A stretch of DNA of 64,000 bases from Bradyrhizobium cajani (GCF_009759665.1 NZ_WQNE01000022.1:62001-126000), one strand, 5' to 3'. Positions 9,752-19,045 are shown, counted from the first letter of the stretch. Notes: generated by a model not told the origin, from the sequence alone. Program-made: numbers and translations.

Positions 9752-9809
9752 CGGTCATTCGTGCGCTGCCGGGGCTGCGCCTGTCAATGCAATGAGGATA
9801 TTTGTTTGA

Positions 9810-9857
9810 GCATGATCTTTTCGGAAAACCGCTTCACACTTTTCCGGATCCTGCTCT
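9810..9857. repeat. Palindromic intergenic repeat, family A (copy 1)
   Basis: Hairpin-forming element starting gcatgatcttttcgg; internal complementary segments are cggaaaa and ttttccg. Related copies are at 38575-38624 and 61981-62027. The right end overlaps the stop codon of the lipoprotein gene at 9856. Confidence 0.8.
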
Positions 9858-10401
9858 AGCGCGAGAAGCTGCCGCTCGGCAGCGGCGCCGGGAAGCCGCC
9901 CTGCGATTGCTGCTGCGTGGTCTGGGTCGGCTGCGCCTGCTGCACGGGCTGATCCGGCGGCGGCGCGGTGGTGCGCTTGCGCACGATCTTCTGCTTGGGC
10001 GGCGGAGCGGCCGTGGGCGGCGCTGCCTCCGGCTGAGCCTCGCCATCGACCTCGCCGGCGGGCGCATCAGCCGGCGCCGCGGCGGCGGCCGGCTGCCTGG
10101 ACTTCGACTTGGCACCCTTCGCCGGCTTGGCCGGCTCGGGCGGCGGCTCAGCGGGCAAGGCTGCCACGGCAGGCGCGTTCGGATCGGGCTGCTGCTGCGC
10201 GCCCTTGTATAAATCCCTCGGCACGCCCTGCTCGAGGCCCGGCACGCCTTCCGGGAACACCGGCTTGCGGTCGCCCGGCAGCTTCTTCTTGGTGTCGAGG
10301 AAGTCGAGCAGATCGCTCGGATCGAAGCTGGAGCAACCGCCCAGGGCGCCCGAGAAGGCGATCAGGACGGCGGCTGCGATCAAGCGTGGCGTGCGGCGCA
10401 T
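9856..10401 (-). CDS. Proline/alanine-rich lipoprotein in the BamB position
   Basis: Predicted lipoprotein of 181 residues: a basic N-terminus, a hydrophobic helix and a lipobox ending at C23 (ALGGC). After it comes a short ordered-looking part (SFDPSDLLDFLDTKKKLPGDRKPVFPEGV at ~26-55, given only as a region), then a long Pro/Ala/Gln/Lys low-complexity tail that is probably disordered and could cross the periplasm. In many proteobacteria the gene between yfgM and der is bamB, a ~390-residue beta-propeller; here it is a short protein with no propeller repeats. Function is unknown. Confidence 0.8.
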   Translation of the reverse strand: MRRTPRLIAAAVLIAFSGALGGCSSFDPSDLLDFLDTKKKLPGDRKPVFPEGVPGLEQGVPRDLYKGAQQQPDPNAPAVAALPAEPPPEPAKPAKGAKSKSRQPAAAAAPADAPAGEVDGEAQPEAAPPTAAPPPKQKIVRKRTTAPPPDQPVQQAQPTQTTQQQSQGGFPAPLPSGSFSR

Positions 10402-10432
10402 CTTGTGTCTCGTTTACGTCAGAGGGCCGTCG

Positions 10433-11086
10433 TCAGCTTTTGGCGACGGGCGGCAGCAGGGCCTGGAGCGCCTCGGCGCGCGAGCGCAGGCCCGGCGGCG
10501 TTTCACCGTCCTCGGCAATCGCGTCGAGCCATTTGCGGGCCGCGGACGTGTCGTTGTTGCGCCAGGCCGACAGCGCCAGCATCTCGCGGGCGCTGTGGCG
10601 GAAGGTCGACTTCGGCGCGGCGGAGGCCTCGAGCCGCTGCTGCATGTCGGCGTAGCTCGCGCTGTCGAGCAGCAAGCCAGCCGCACGGATCTTCGCCAGA
10701 TCCTGCCACTCGCCACCGACGCTGCGATCGGCAGCGATGTCGTCAAACATCTTCGCCGCGGCCTTGGGATCGCGGCTCGCGGCCTCGCCCGCAGCACGCA
10801 GTCGCGCCAGGGTGCGATAACCGGAAGGAGCCTTGGCAGCGAGCTCCGTGAAGGCCGTCTCGGCCTCCGCATGCTTGTTTTGCTCGGACAGCTCGACGGC
10901 CTTCTCGAAGGCCGCGCCGGCCTCGGCGGCCTTCTTGGCCTCCAGATACTGGTAGCCGCGCCAGCCGCCGACGGCGGCCACGACCAGCACCATCAGGGCG
11001 ATGAAGTAGATCGAATACTTGTCCCACAGCTTCTTGAGCTGTTCGCGACGTACTTCCTCGTTGACTTCGTCAAATAATTCAGACAC
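10433..11086 (-). CDS. YfgM-like tetratricopeptide protein with one membrane anchor
   Basis: 217 residues with a cytoplasmic N-terminus (MSELFDEVNEEVRREQL), one transmembrane helix at about 28-47 (YFIALMVLVVAAVGG) and a periplasmic helical domain with TPR-like repeats (for example AEAETAFTELAAKAPSG and the ARKWLDAIAE helix). This matches the TPR_21/YfgM family, an ancillary partner of the SecYEG translocon that hands secreted proteins to periplasmic chaperones. It is the first gene of a likely operon with the lipoprotein (31 bp downstream) and der. Confidence 0.87.
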   Translation of the reverse strand: MSELFDEVNEEVRREQLKKLWDKYSIYFIALMVLVVAAVGGWRGYQYLEAKKAAEAGAAFEKAVELSEQNKHAEAETAFTELAAKAPSGYRTLARLRAAGEAASRDPKAAAKMFDDIAADRSVGGEWQDLAKIRAAGLLLDSASYADMQQRLEASAAPKSTFRHSAREMLALSAWRNNDTSAARKWLDAIAEDGETPPGLRSRAEALQALLPPVAKS

Positions 11087-11255
11087 TTATGCTAATCCCA
11101 TGCCCGTTCGGGTGCGCGCGCCAAAGCGATCGCGTCAGGAATCCCGTCCCCCACGTGGCGGCGAGGTACCCTAACGATATGGCGGTGGCAAGGCAAAGCG
11201 AGCCCGATCAAGGCGTTAACCACCCGGATGAACCCGGGAGAATCGCCTGCGTGGC

Positions 11256-12848
11256 TCAGGTTCCCAACAGCTCCCGCAGCTGACGCTTCAGCACCTTGCC
11301 GTTGGCGTTGCGCGGCAGTGGCTCGGCGGTGATCACCATGGTCTCGGGGACCTTGTAATCGGACAGGCGTTCCGCGCACCAGGTCCGCAAGACGTCGTCG
11401 GCCACCGGCGCGCGCGTCACCACCACGGCGTGAACGCGCTCGCCCAGCACCGGGCACGATTTTGCGATGATCGCGCTTTCGACCACGGCGGGATGGCCGG
11501 CCAGCACGGATTCGACCTCGGCGGAATAGATCTTCAGGCCACCGCGATTGATCATGTCCTTCTGCCGGTCGAACACGCGGACAAAACCGTCCGCATCGAC
11601 CGAGCCGAGGTCGCCGGAGTGCCAGAAACCGCTGGTGAAGCTCTCGGCCGTGGCCTTCGGGTTATTCCAGTAGCCCTTGATGACGGAGGCGCTCTGGATC
11701 CAGAGTTCGCCGATCTCGCCATGGGGCAGCTCGCGCCCATCCGCCCCCATCGCGACGATGCGCGCGCCCGGGCACGGCAGGCCGACGCTGTCGATATGGC
11801 TCTCCGTCAGCTCGCCCGGCATGATCGTCGAGGGCGACGTCGTCTCGGTCGCGCCGTAGCAGTTCATCAGCTTCAGGCCGGGAATCTGCGCCTTGAGCTT
11901 CTCGATGGTCGCAACCGGCATCGGCGCGCCGCCAAAACCGCCGATGCGCCAGCTCGACAGATCGTAGCTGTCGAAATCGGGCTGGAGCAGGCAGAGATTG
12001 TACATCGCCGGCACCATCACCGTGTAGGTGACGCGCTCGCGCGCGGCGAGCTTGAGGTAATCGGCGGCCTTGAACTCCGGCATGATGATCAGCGCGCCGC
12101 CGCAGCGGATCATGGTCGTGATGTTGGCGACGACACCGGTGACGTGGCCGAGCGGCACGGCTGCGATCGAGCGGTCCGCCGCCGTCAGTTGCAGGCAGGA
12201 GACGAACACCATCGAGGAATGGACGATGTTGCAATGGGCGAGCATCGCGCCCTTCGGTCTGCCGGTCGTGCCCGAGGTATAGAGGATCATCGCCGTGTCC
12301 TCCTCGTTCACCTCGACCGGCGCAGGCGCCGGCGCGTTGTCGGCGAGCACGGCGAAACGCGACAGCGCCGGATCGTTGTCGACGGCGATGCGGTGGATCA
12401 CATCCCGAACGTCCCCTGGCTCGGGTAGCCGCTCGGCGAGCGCGGCCTCGTGGATCAGGATCCTGGCGCCGCAATCGGTGAGCACATAGGCGATCTCCGG
12501 CTTCTGCTGGCGCGTGCTGAGCAACACCGTCACCAGCCCCTCATGCGCAGCCGCGAACAGAAGCAGCGGAAATTCGATGCGGTTGCCGAGCAGGATCGCA
12601 ACACGGTCGCCGCGTTGGAGGCCGAGCCTGCGAAAGCCCGCCGCGATCCGCGCGGACTGCTCCAGCGCCTGTCGCCAGCTCAGCCGGACATTGCCGCAGA
12701 TCAGCGCCTCGCCATCGGCATTGCGGGCGCACGCATCGGCGATCATCGCCCACAGGTTCGCTGGCCGATCCGAAAATGCCGGCACCACCCGATCGCCAAA
12801 GCGCGCCTCGAGCCGCATCGGCGGGATCTGCGATTGCGACCAATCCAT
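11256..12848 (-). CDS. Class I adenylate-forming acyl-CoA synthetase
   Basis: AMP-binding CoA ligase of about 530 residues, activating a carboxylic acid via acyl-AMP to its CoA ester. The phosphate-binding loop ILYTSGTTGRPKGAM is clear, as are the NCYGATE adenine-binding motif (MNCYGATETTS), the hinge region (GFVRVFDRQKDMINRGG) and the C-terminal catalytic lysine in PRNANGKVLKR. I chose the ATG at 12848, preceded by gaggg; the frame extends to a GTG at 12878. The substrate may be a fatty or aryl acid. It stands alone, facing nnrU's 3' end with a 72-bp gap. Confidence 0.9.
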   Translation of the reverse strand: MDWSQSQIPPMRLEARFGDRVVPAFSDRPANLWAMIADACARNADGEALICGNVRLSWRQALEQSARIAAGFRRLGLQRGDRVAILLGNRIEFPLLLFAAAHEGLVTVLLSTRQQKPEIAYVLTDCGARILIHEAALAERLPEPGDVRDVIHRIAVDNDPALSRFAVLADNAPAPAPVEVNEEDTAMILYTSGTTGRPKGAMLAHCNIVHSSMVFVSCLQLTAADRSIAAVPLGHVTGVVANITTMIRCGGALIIMPEFKAADYLKLAARERVTYTVMVPAMYNLCLLQPDFDSYDLSSWRIGGFGGAPMPVATIEKLKAQIPGLKLMNCYGATETTSPSTIMPGELTESHIDSVGLPCPGARIVAMGADGRELPHGEIGELWIQSASVIKGYWNNPKATAESFTSGFWHSGDLGSVDADGFVRVFDRQKDMINRGGLKIYSAEVESVLAGHPAVVESAIIAKSCPVLGERVHAVVVTRAPVADDVLRTWCAERLSDYKVPETMVITAEPLPRNANGKVLKRQLRELLGT

Positions 12849-12920
12849 CGGAGGGCCCTCGGCTTGTTGTTGTGTCACCTTCCGCGCACGGATATCCGGA
12901 TCCCGTCTTGTGCTGACCGG

Positions 12921-13505
12921 CTAGACACCGATGACGGGAACACCGATCACGACCGGATGGAACGCGAAGGCCAGCGCCAGATAGGCGACAACGCCGACCG
13001 CGACCGCGATCAGATCGTTGGTGACGCCGCCCACCGGAATCGGCGGCCCGCCGCTATCGGTGCGATGTTTGAGCGTGATGCGATCATACACAGCCCAGCC
13101 CAGGAACGAGCCAAACAGGATGATGGAACCGAGATCGCCATTGGCGAGCAGATGCGCGGCCGCCCACAGCTTGATGCCGGCCAGCATCGGATGCTTCAGC
13201 GTCGCATAGATGCGGCCGCGCATATACGCGGCAACCACCAGGATGACGGCGGGCAACATCAGCGCGAGCGTGATGTGCTTCATCGCCTTCGGCGGATACC
13301 AGACGTCGATCCAGCCGGAGCTGCGATAATGAGCAAAGCCCCAGATGATCAACGCGAGCCCTGCCAGCGAGACGAGCGAATAGAGGATCTTGTAGGTCCC
13401 CTCGCCCAGCCTTGCGATGGCCTGCGCGCGCGCCTTGCGTTTCGTTGTGAAGCCATGGGCCGCGAAAAACAGCACCAGCCCCAGGATCATGACCAGCAGA
13501 CCCAC
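12921..13505 (-). CDS. NnrU family protein
   Basis: Integral membrane protein of 194 residues with about six helices, matching the NnrU family first described near nitric-oxide/nitrite reductase genes and related to isoprenylcysteine methyltransferase-like folds. Diagnostic stretches include AAHGFTTKRKAR after helix 1, the KHPMLAG/KLWAAAHLLANGD segment, and GSFLGWAVYDRITLKHR. The GTG at 13505 is chosen because ggggagg lies 5 bp upstream and the protein then starts at helix 1; the frame runs further to 13598. No denitrification genes are nearby, so a role in that pathway is unsupported here. Confidence 0.88.
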   Translation of the reverse strand: MGLLVMILGLVLFFAAHGFTTKRKARAQAIARLGEGTYKILYSLVSLAGLALIIWGFAHYRSSGWIDVWYPPKAMKHITLALMLPAVILVVAAYMRGRIYATLKHPMLAGIKLWAAAHLLANGDLGSIILFGSFLGWAVYDRITLKHRTDSGGPPIPVGGVTNDLIAVAVGVVAYLALAFAFHPVVIGVPVIGV

Positions 13506-13667
13506 GACATCCTCCCCTTTGGCAAGCGCCCCCGTCTCTGAGGTATCATCGATTGGCCGCCATTCGCAACTCTCACTCCTCATGGTGAGGAGGCGCAACG
13601 CGGCGTCTCCGGACGATGCGACACATCGCCGGTAGAAGCATGAGGCCCGGCTGGCGCAGCTCGGCCT

Positions 13668-13713
13668 TCATCCTTCGAGACGCGCGTGAAGAACGCGCTC
13701 CTCAGGATGAGGG
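13668..13713. repeat. Palindromic intergenic repeat, family E (copy 1)
   Basis: Hairpin with ends tcatccttcgag and ctcaggatgag and an inner gcgcg / cgcgc stem. Longer relatives are at 14473-14602 and 56529-56643. Confidence 0.75.
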
Positions 13714-13732
13714 GATAGAGGAGTCCTCGCGG

Positions 13733-14311
13733 TTACTTGCCCAAATCGCGGTTATCGACGTACCGGATCGCGATCGGACGGCCCGCCAGGGCGCCTCCGA
13801 GGCCGTTGGTGAATTTCAGCGGCAGACATGCATTCAGCGATGAGTTGATGGCGTTCAGATAGCTCGTCCGGATGCCGGCCGGCACGCCCGCGGTCGCGTA
13901 GGTGAGGCGCGGCGGGCCGATCAGGCCACCCGCCTTGTTGAAGCTGAAGCGCACCGACATCTGCATGCCCGCGCGCGTGTTGTCTGATGGCGGCGACCAG
14001 CAGCTGCGCAGCTCGGCGAAGAGGTCGCCGATCGTGTCGAGATCGTGATCCGGCCTCTGATACTTGGCGCGGTCGGACGCGGAGGGCGCGCTCTCGATGG
14101 TGAGCTGGAGGTTCTGCCCGTACGGATAGTCGATTTCGGGAATGCAGGGACCGGGCTCGAGCGGGCTGCAATAGGACGGCGTGCAGGGACGTCCGTCGAG
14201 CACACTGCAAGGCTCGTGCGAAAACGGAATCGGATTGATCTGCCGGGGCCGCGCGTCGGCGGCAACCGTCGAGATCGCCAGCAAGAGAACAACAAGGATT
14301 CCGCGCCACAT
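13733..14311 (-). CDS. Secreted protein of unknown function
   Basis: 192 residues with a Sec-type signal peptide (MWRGILVVLLLAISTVAADA, cleavage near 20). The N-terminal third of the mature part is rich in Cys and Pro, with six cysteines spaced so that disulfides are likely. The C-terminal ~100 residues (RFSFNKAGGLIGPPRLTY, then LNACLPLKF) resemble the fold of a TonB C-terminal-like domain, in which one strand reads as F-x-x-x-G; this is a weak resemblance. Both flanks carry family E repeats, so it is probably monocistronic. I do not recognise a specific function. Confidence 0.72.
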   Translation of the reverse strand: MWRGILVVLLLAISTVAADARPRQINPIPFSHEPCSVLDGRPCTPSYCSPLEPGPCIPEIDYPYGQNLQLTIESAPSASDRAKYQRPDHDLDTIGDLFAELRSCWSPPSDNTRAGMQMSVRFSFNKAGGLIGPPRLTYATAGVPAGIRTSYLNAINSSLNACLPLKFTNGLGGALAGRPIAIRYVDNRDLGK

Positions 14312-14472
14312 GATACGAGCTCACGATGCCGTTTGGACAGACGTGGCATCGCCAATGAACGCGTCAAGCCCCGCGGCCGTTCACATGCTCGCGTTCAAGC
14401 GCGTGTCGTGTGCCCGGCCTGACCCAGGGCAATCGCATTTGACGTTTTGGTGGCGGCCTGGGCGCGCGCCTC

Positions 14473-14602
14473 GTCCTTCGAGACGACCGCTCCGCGGTCT
14501 CCTCAGGATGAGGCTAAGCGGCAGGCTTGCCTGTTGAAATTGGTGCCGCACTCTGCCCTCATCCTGAGGGCCCGCCCAAAGGCGGGCGTCTCGAAGGGAT
14601 GG
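14473..14602. repeat. Palindromic intergenic repeat, family E (copy 2), in a 354-bp gap
   Basis: Two half-palindromes facing each other (gtccttcgagacg...cctcaggatgag and ctcatcctgag...cgtctcgaag). It accounts for much of the gap 14312-14665; in the rest of that gap I see no gene. Confidence 0.75.
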
Positions 14603-14665
14603 CAGCAGAGAAACAGCTTGCATATGCGATTGCCCTGCGGCCTGACCGGGCGGCTTTGCCCTGCC

Positions 14666-15466
14666 CTACGCCGCCGCCTGCTCGCGCGGCTGGTAGATTG
14701 CGGTGTGCTGGCAGTGCGCCAGCGGGGTGGTGCCGTTGGCGACGACCAGCGCATCGAGCTCGACGAAGCGGTGGCCTTTCTTTTCGTAATTCGCCGTGAC
14801 CTTTGCCCGCGCGGTGATCTCGTCGCCGGCGCGTGCGGCGGACAGCAGCTGCATGCGGCTGCCGACGTGAATCCACGGGCCCAGGATGGTGTTGTCGACC
14901 AGCAAGCGGTTCATCACGCGCTGGATCAGTCCGGGATGACCGAGCCCCTCGCGCGCGAAGATCGGATCGGCTTCCCTGATGTCGGCGAGGTAGTCAGCCG
15001 CATCCTGCCCGGCCCAGCGGCGCGGAATCGTGCCCAGCCATTTTCCGGTCTCGAACGTCGCGGGGCTGACCGGCCTGCGCTCGGCGGCCGCGGGGACCTC
15101 GACATAGTCGCTCAATGAAATCGCCGGCGCCGCCACCGGCAGCGACGCCGTGCCGGTGGCGCAGAGTTCGGTGCGGCTGAACACCTCGATCGTGAGAAGC
15201 TCATTGTGCTCGGTCGCGTCGACATCCGCGGGCTCGCCGTCATAGACCGGCTTGATGAAGCGGGCCTCGACCAACCCGCGGGCGAGGAAATCGCGGCCCC
15301 AGCGCGCCAGGGGCACATGCATCATATAGGCGAAGACATCGACGCCCGGGACCAGTCCGCCCTCGAAGCCGAAGCGGCGCGCCACCGTGTCGTCGTGCAT
15401 CTTGTTTTCGGATTGTTTTGCGGTGTTGTAGGCCGCGACGCGGTAGGTTTCGAGCCGGTTCGGCAT
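14666..15466 (-). CDS. MaoC-like double-hotdog protein
   Basis: 266 residues that read as two hotdog halves, the layout of double-hotdog MaoC-type hydratases. The N-terminal half (~1-125) has FGFEGGLVPGVDVFAYMMH, reminiscent of the central hotdog helix with G-x-x-x-G-x-x; the C-terminal half (~165-266) contains FAREGLGHPGLIQRVMNRLL and ends with strands typical of the fold (ITARAKVTANYEKKGHRFVE). The canonical D-x(4)-H catalytic motif of R-hydratases is not obvious, so it may act as a thioesterase or dehydratase, or be non-catalytic. Substrate unknown. Confidence 0.68.
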   Translation of the reverse strand: MPNRLETYRVAAYNTAKQSENKMHDDTVARRFGFEGGLVPGVDVFAYMMHVPLARWGRDFLARGLVEARFIKPVYDGEPADVDATEHNELLTIEVFSRTELCATGTASLPVAAPAISLSDYVEVPAAAERRPVSPATFETGKWLGTIPRRWAGQDAADYLADIREADPIFAREGLGHPGLIQRVMNRLLVDNTILGPWIHVGSRMQLLSAARAGDEITARAKVTANYEKKGHRFVELDALVVANGTTPLAHCQHTAIYQPREQAAA

Positions 15467-15583
15467 GGCGGGCCTTCCCTGGATTCTTGCCTGGATTCTT
15501 GTTGTTTCGGGCCGATGGTAGGCCCTGAGGAACCAGGGTCAATCCCCTCGCCTTTGCGGCCCGAATGAGGTACCACGCCGCCA

Positions 15584-16087
15584 ATGACTGACACCCCCAC
15601 CCGCATCTATGTCGACGCCGACGCCTGTCCGGTGAAGGACGAGATCTACCGCGTCGCGCTCCGGCACGGCGTGCCCGTGAGCGTGGTTGCCGGCAACTTC
15701 ATTCGCGTGCCCCACGATCCCCTCATCGAGCGCATCGCGGCGGGGGCCGGCATGGACGCGGCCGACGACTGGATCGCCGAACGCGCCAGGCCCGGCGACG
15801 TGGTCGTGACATCAGACATTCCGCTGGCGAGCCGCTGCGTGAAGGCGGGCGCCGACGTGATCGCGCCGAACGGCAAGCCGTTCACGGAGGAATCGATCGG
15901 GATGACGCTGGCGGTGCGCAATCTGATGACGGATCTGCGTTCGGCCGGCGAAGTCACCGGCGGCCCGCGCTCGTTCGCGCCGCGCGACCGCTCCGCCTTC
16001 CTCTCGGCGCTCGACCAGACGCTGCGCCGGATCCAGCGCCGCCGCGCCGATCAGGCCGCAACCAGCCAGAATCTGAGTCAAGGCTAG
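15584..16087 (+). CDS. YaiI/YqxD family protein (DUF188)
   Basis: 167 residues of the conserved UPF0178 family, a PIN-like fold of unclear biochemical role. Signature acidic residues are present near the start ([14 protein letters not shown]), together with the central SDIPLASRC motif and [19 protein letters not shown] near the end. Its stop is 2 bp before the ABC-F gene, so the two are probably co-transcribed. Confidence 0.93.
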   Translation: MTDTPTRIYVDADACPVKDEIYRVALRHGVPVSVVAGNFIRVPHDPLIERIAAGAGMDAADDWIAERARPGDVVVTSDIPLASRCVKAGADVIAPNGKPFTEESIGMTLAVRNLMTDLRSAGEVTGGPRSFAPRDRSAFLSALDQTLRRIQRRRADQAATSQNLSQG

Positions 16088-16089
16088 TC

Positions 16090-17901
16090 ATGGCGCCGCC
16101 GCTGATCCAACTCAAAGACATCAGGCTGACCTTTGGCGGCACGCCGCTGCTGAGCGGCGTCGAGCTCAATGTCGCGCCTTCCGAGCGCGTCTGCCTGATC
16201 GGCCGCAACGGCTCCGGCAAGTCGACGCTGCTGAAGATCGCGGCCGGCCTCGTCGAGCCCGACGGCGGCACGCGCTTCGTGCAGCCGGGCGCGACCGTCC
16301 GCTATCTGCCGCAGGAGCCGGATTTCGGCGAGCACAAGACCACGCTCGCTTATGTCGAGGCGGGACTTGCGCCCGGCGACGACCAGCACCAGGCGCGCTA
16401 TCTGCTGGAGCAGCTTGGCCTCACCGGCGACGAGAACCCACACAATCTCTCCGGCGGCGAGGCCCGCCGCGCGGCGCTCGCGTGCGTGCTGGCGCCCTCG
16501 CCCGACATCTTGCTGCTGGACGAGCCGACCAACCATCTGGATCTCTCCACCATCGAATGGCTGGAACAGGAGCTCGACAGCCGCCGCAGCGCGCTGGTGC
16601 TGATCAGTCACGACCGCCGCTTCCTGACCAATCTGTCGCGCTCCACCGCCTGGCTCGACCGCGGCCGGATCAAGCAGATCGACCGCGGTTTTGCCTCGTT
16701 CGAGGCCTGGCGCGACGAGGTGCTGGCCGAGGAAGAGCGCGACCAGCACAAGCTCGATCGCAAGATCGTCGACGAGGAGCACTGGCTGCGCCACGGCGTC
16801 TCCGGCCGCCGCAAGCGCAACGTCAAGCGGCTCGCCAATCTGCATGCCTTGCGCGACCAGCGCCGCAACTATCGCGGCACGGCCGGCAGCGCCAATCTTG
16901 CGGCGGCGGAGGCGGAACAATCCGGCAAGCTGGTGATCGAGGCCAAGGCCATCACCAAGGCCTATGGCGAGCGCAAGATCGTCGAGACTTTCTCCACCCG
17001 CATTCAGCGCGGCGACCGGCTCGGCATCATCGGGCCGAACGGCGCCGGCAAGACCACGCTGGTCAATTTGCTCACCGGCGGCGCGCAGCCGGATTCCGGC
17101 ACCCTGCGGCTCGGGGCCAATCTGGAGATGGCGACGCTCGACCAGCACCGCGAAAGCCTCGACCCGAAGACGACGCTGGCGGAAGCACTGACCGGCGGCC
17201 GCGGCGACCACGTCATGGTCGGCGGCAAGCCGAAGCATGTCGTCGGCTACATGAAGGATTTTCTGTTCGCGCAGGAGCAGCGCGGCACGCCGCTCGAGGT
17301 GCTCTCCGGCGGCGAGCGCGGCCGCCTGATGCTGGCGCGTGCGCTGGCGAAACCCTCGAACTTGCTGGTGCTGGACGAGCCGACCAACGATCTCGACCTC
17401 GATACCCTCGACGTGCTCGAGGAGATGCTCGGTGACTACGAGGGCACCGTCATCCTCATCAGCCATGACCGCGACTTCCTCGACCGCGTCGTCACCTCCG
17501 TGATCGCGCCTGAGGGCAATGGCAAGTGGATCGAATATGCCGGCGGCTATAGCGACATGCTGGCGCAGCGCGGCGCCGACCTGAAGCGCGAGACGGTGAA
17601 GGTCCAGCCTGCCACGGACAAAAGAGAGGAACACTCAGCGGCTCCCGCGTCCGCGCCCAAGCGGAAGCTGAGCTTCAACGAGAAACACGCGCTGGAAACG
17701 TTGCCGAAGAAGATGGAGACGTTGCACGCCGACATCGCCAAGCTGCAGCGCGTGCTCGACGATCCCAACCTCTACACCCGGGATCGCAAGAAATTCGACG
17801 ATACGTCGGCCGCCATCGCCAAGGCCCATGAAGAACTGTCTGCCGCCGAAGAGCGCTGGCTCGAACTTGAAATGCTGCGTGAAGAGATAGAACAAGCCTA
17901 G
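16090..17901 (+). CDS. ABC-F family ATPase (Uup-like)
   Basis: Soluble tandem ABC ATPase of 603 residues, without membrane domain, of the ribosome-associated ABC-F family. Walker A loops GRNGSGKST (38-46) and GPNGAGKTT (~315-323) and signature motifs LSGGEARR (~120) and LSGGERGR (~405) are all intact. The interdomain linker (~215-280) is charged and helical (P-site tRNA interaction motif region). The C-terminal ~75 residues (after SFNEKHALETLPKKME) form the coiled-coil DNA-binding domain typical of Uup. Uup-type proteins affect transposon excision and ribosome assembly; antibiotic resistance should not be inferred. Confidence 0.93.
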   Translation: MAPPLIQLKDIRLTFGGTPLLSGVELNVAPSERVCLIGRNGSGKSTLLKIAAGLVEPDGGTRFVQPGATVRYLPQEPDFGEHKTTLAYVEAGLAPGDDQHQARYLLEQLGLTGDENPHNLSGGEARRAALACVLAPSPDILLLDEPTNHLDLSTIEWLEQELDSRRSALVLISHDRRFLTNLSRSTAWLDRGRIKQIDRGFASFEAWRDEVLAEEERDQHKLDRKIVDEEHWLRHGVSGRRKRNVKRLANLHALRDQRRNYRGTAGSANLAAAEAEQSGKLVIEAKAITKAYGERKIVETFSTRIQRGDRLGIIGPNGAGKTTLVNLLTGGAQPDSGTLRLGANLEMATLDQHRESLDPKTTLAEALTGGRGDHVMVGGKPKHVVGYMKDFLFAQEQRGTPLEVLSGGERGRLMLARALAKPSNLLVLDEPTNDLDLDTLDVLEEMLGDYEGTVILISHDRDFLDRVVTSVIAPEGNGKWIEYAGGYSDMLAQRGADLKRETVKVQPATDKREEHSAAPASAPKRKLSFNEKHALETLPKKMETLHADIAKLQRVLDDPNLYTRDRKKFDDTSAAIAKAHEELSAAEERWLELEMLREEIEQA

Positions 17902-17902
17902 C

Positions 17903-17947
17903 GCGCATTCTGCAAAAGTGGACACCGGCTTTGCGATCAGAATGCGC
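17903..17947. repeat. Palindromic intergenic repeat, family I
   Basis: Ends gcgcattctg and cagaatgcgc form a perfect 10-bp inverted pair starting one base after the ABC-F stop codon, with an inner segment caaaagtggacaccggcttt. It lies between two same-strand genes and could attenuate read-through. Confidence 0.7.
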
Positions 17948-17965
17948 GCCAACCAAGAGACTTCC

Positions 17966-19045
17966 ATGACAACCACCCTCGCCGCCAAGATCGCCCGCGA
18001 ATACGGCACGCCCTGCGCCGTCATCGACATGGACAGGGTCGAGCGCAACATCGCGCGGATCCAGAAGGCCTGCGACGACGCCGGCATCGCCAGCCGGCCG
18101 CACATCAAGACGCACAAGAATCCGACGATCGCGAAGATGCAGATCGCGGCCGGCGCCAAGGGCATCACCTGCCAGAAGCTCGGCGAAGCCGAGATCATGG
18201 CCAATGCCGGCATCGACGACATCCTGATCAGCTACAATCTGCTCGGCGAAGAAAAGATGGCGCGACTCGGCGCGCTCCAGGCCAAGGCGAACATGACGGT
18301 CGCCGCCGACAATTCGACCGTCGTTGCTGGCCTGCCCAAGGCAGCCGCCGCATCCGGCCGGCCGCTCTCGGTCGTGGTCGAATGCGATACCGGTCGCAAG
18401 CGCGCCGGCGTCGAGACCCCGGCCGAAGCGATCGCGCTCGCCCGCGAGATCGCTGCGTCCAAGGGACTGCAATTCGCCGGCTTCATGCTCTACCCGACCG
18501 AAACCGGCTGGGCCGATGCGCAGAAGTTCTACGACGAGGCGCTGGCCGGCGTGCGCGCGCACGGGCTGGATGCAAAGATCGTCTCGACCGGCGGCACGCC
18601 GAACCTGAAGAATCTCGGCAAGCTCAAGGGCGGCACCGAGCATCGCTTCGGCACCTACATCTACAACGACCGCATGCAGGTCGCGGCCGGCGTCGCCAGC
18701 TGGGACGACTGCGCGCTGCACATCTATTCGACGGTGGTCAGCCGCGCCGCGCCCGAGCGCGGCATCCTCGACGCCGGCTCGAAGACGCTGACCACGGATA
18801 CCGGCGGGCTCGACGGCCACGGCCTGATCCTGGAGCATCCCGAAGCCAAGATCGCGCGCTTTGCCGAGGAGCACGGCTTCCTCGACCTCTCCCGCAGCAA
18901 CACGCGTCCCAATGTCGGCGACGTCGTCCGCATCGTGCCGAACCATGTCTGCGTCGTCGTCAACATGATGGACGAGGTGGTGATGGTGCGCGGCGAGGAA
19001 ATCATCGGCACGCTGCCGGTCGCGGCGCGGGGGAAGCTGCGGTAA
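17966..19045 (+). CDS. DSD1-family PLP enzyme (D-threonine aldolase / D-serine dehydratase-like)
   Basis: Fold-type III (alanine-racemase-like) PLP enzyme of 359 residues. The PLP lysine is in SRPHIKTHKNP, and the C-terminal metal-binding pair H327-x-C329 (PNHVCVVVN) corresponds to the His/Cys zinc ligands of DSD1-type D-serine dehydratases; D-threonine aldolases usually have His-x-Asp. Members include D-threonine aldolase and beta-hydroxyaspartate aldolase (BhcC), so the exact reaction is open. The ATG at 17966 is preferred because the upstream frame lies in repeat I. Flanked by repeats, it is probably a single-gene unit. Confidence 0.88.
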   Translation: MTTTLAAKIAREYGTPCAVIDMDRVERNIARIQKACDDAGIASRPHIKTHKNPTIAKMQIAAGAKGITCQKLGEAEIMANAGIDDILISYNLLGEEKMARLGALQAKANMTVAADNSTVVAGLPKAAAASGRPLSVVVECDTGRKRAGVETPAEAIALAREIAASKGLQFAGFMLYPTETGWADAQKFYDEALAGVRAHGLDAKIVSTGGTPNLKNLGKLKGGTEHRFGTYIYNDRMQVAAGVASWDDCALHIYSTVVSRAAPERGILDAGSKTLTTDTGGLDGHGLILEHPEAKIARFAEEHGFLDLSRSNTRPNVGDVVRIVPNHVCVVVNMMDEVVMVRGEEIIGTLPVAARGKLR

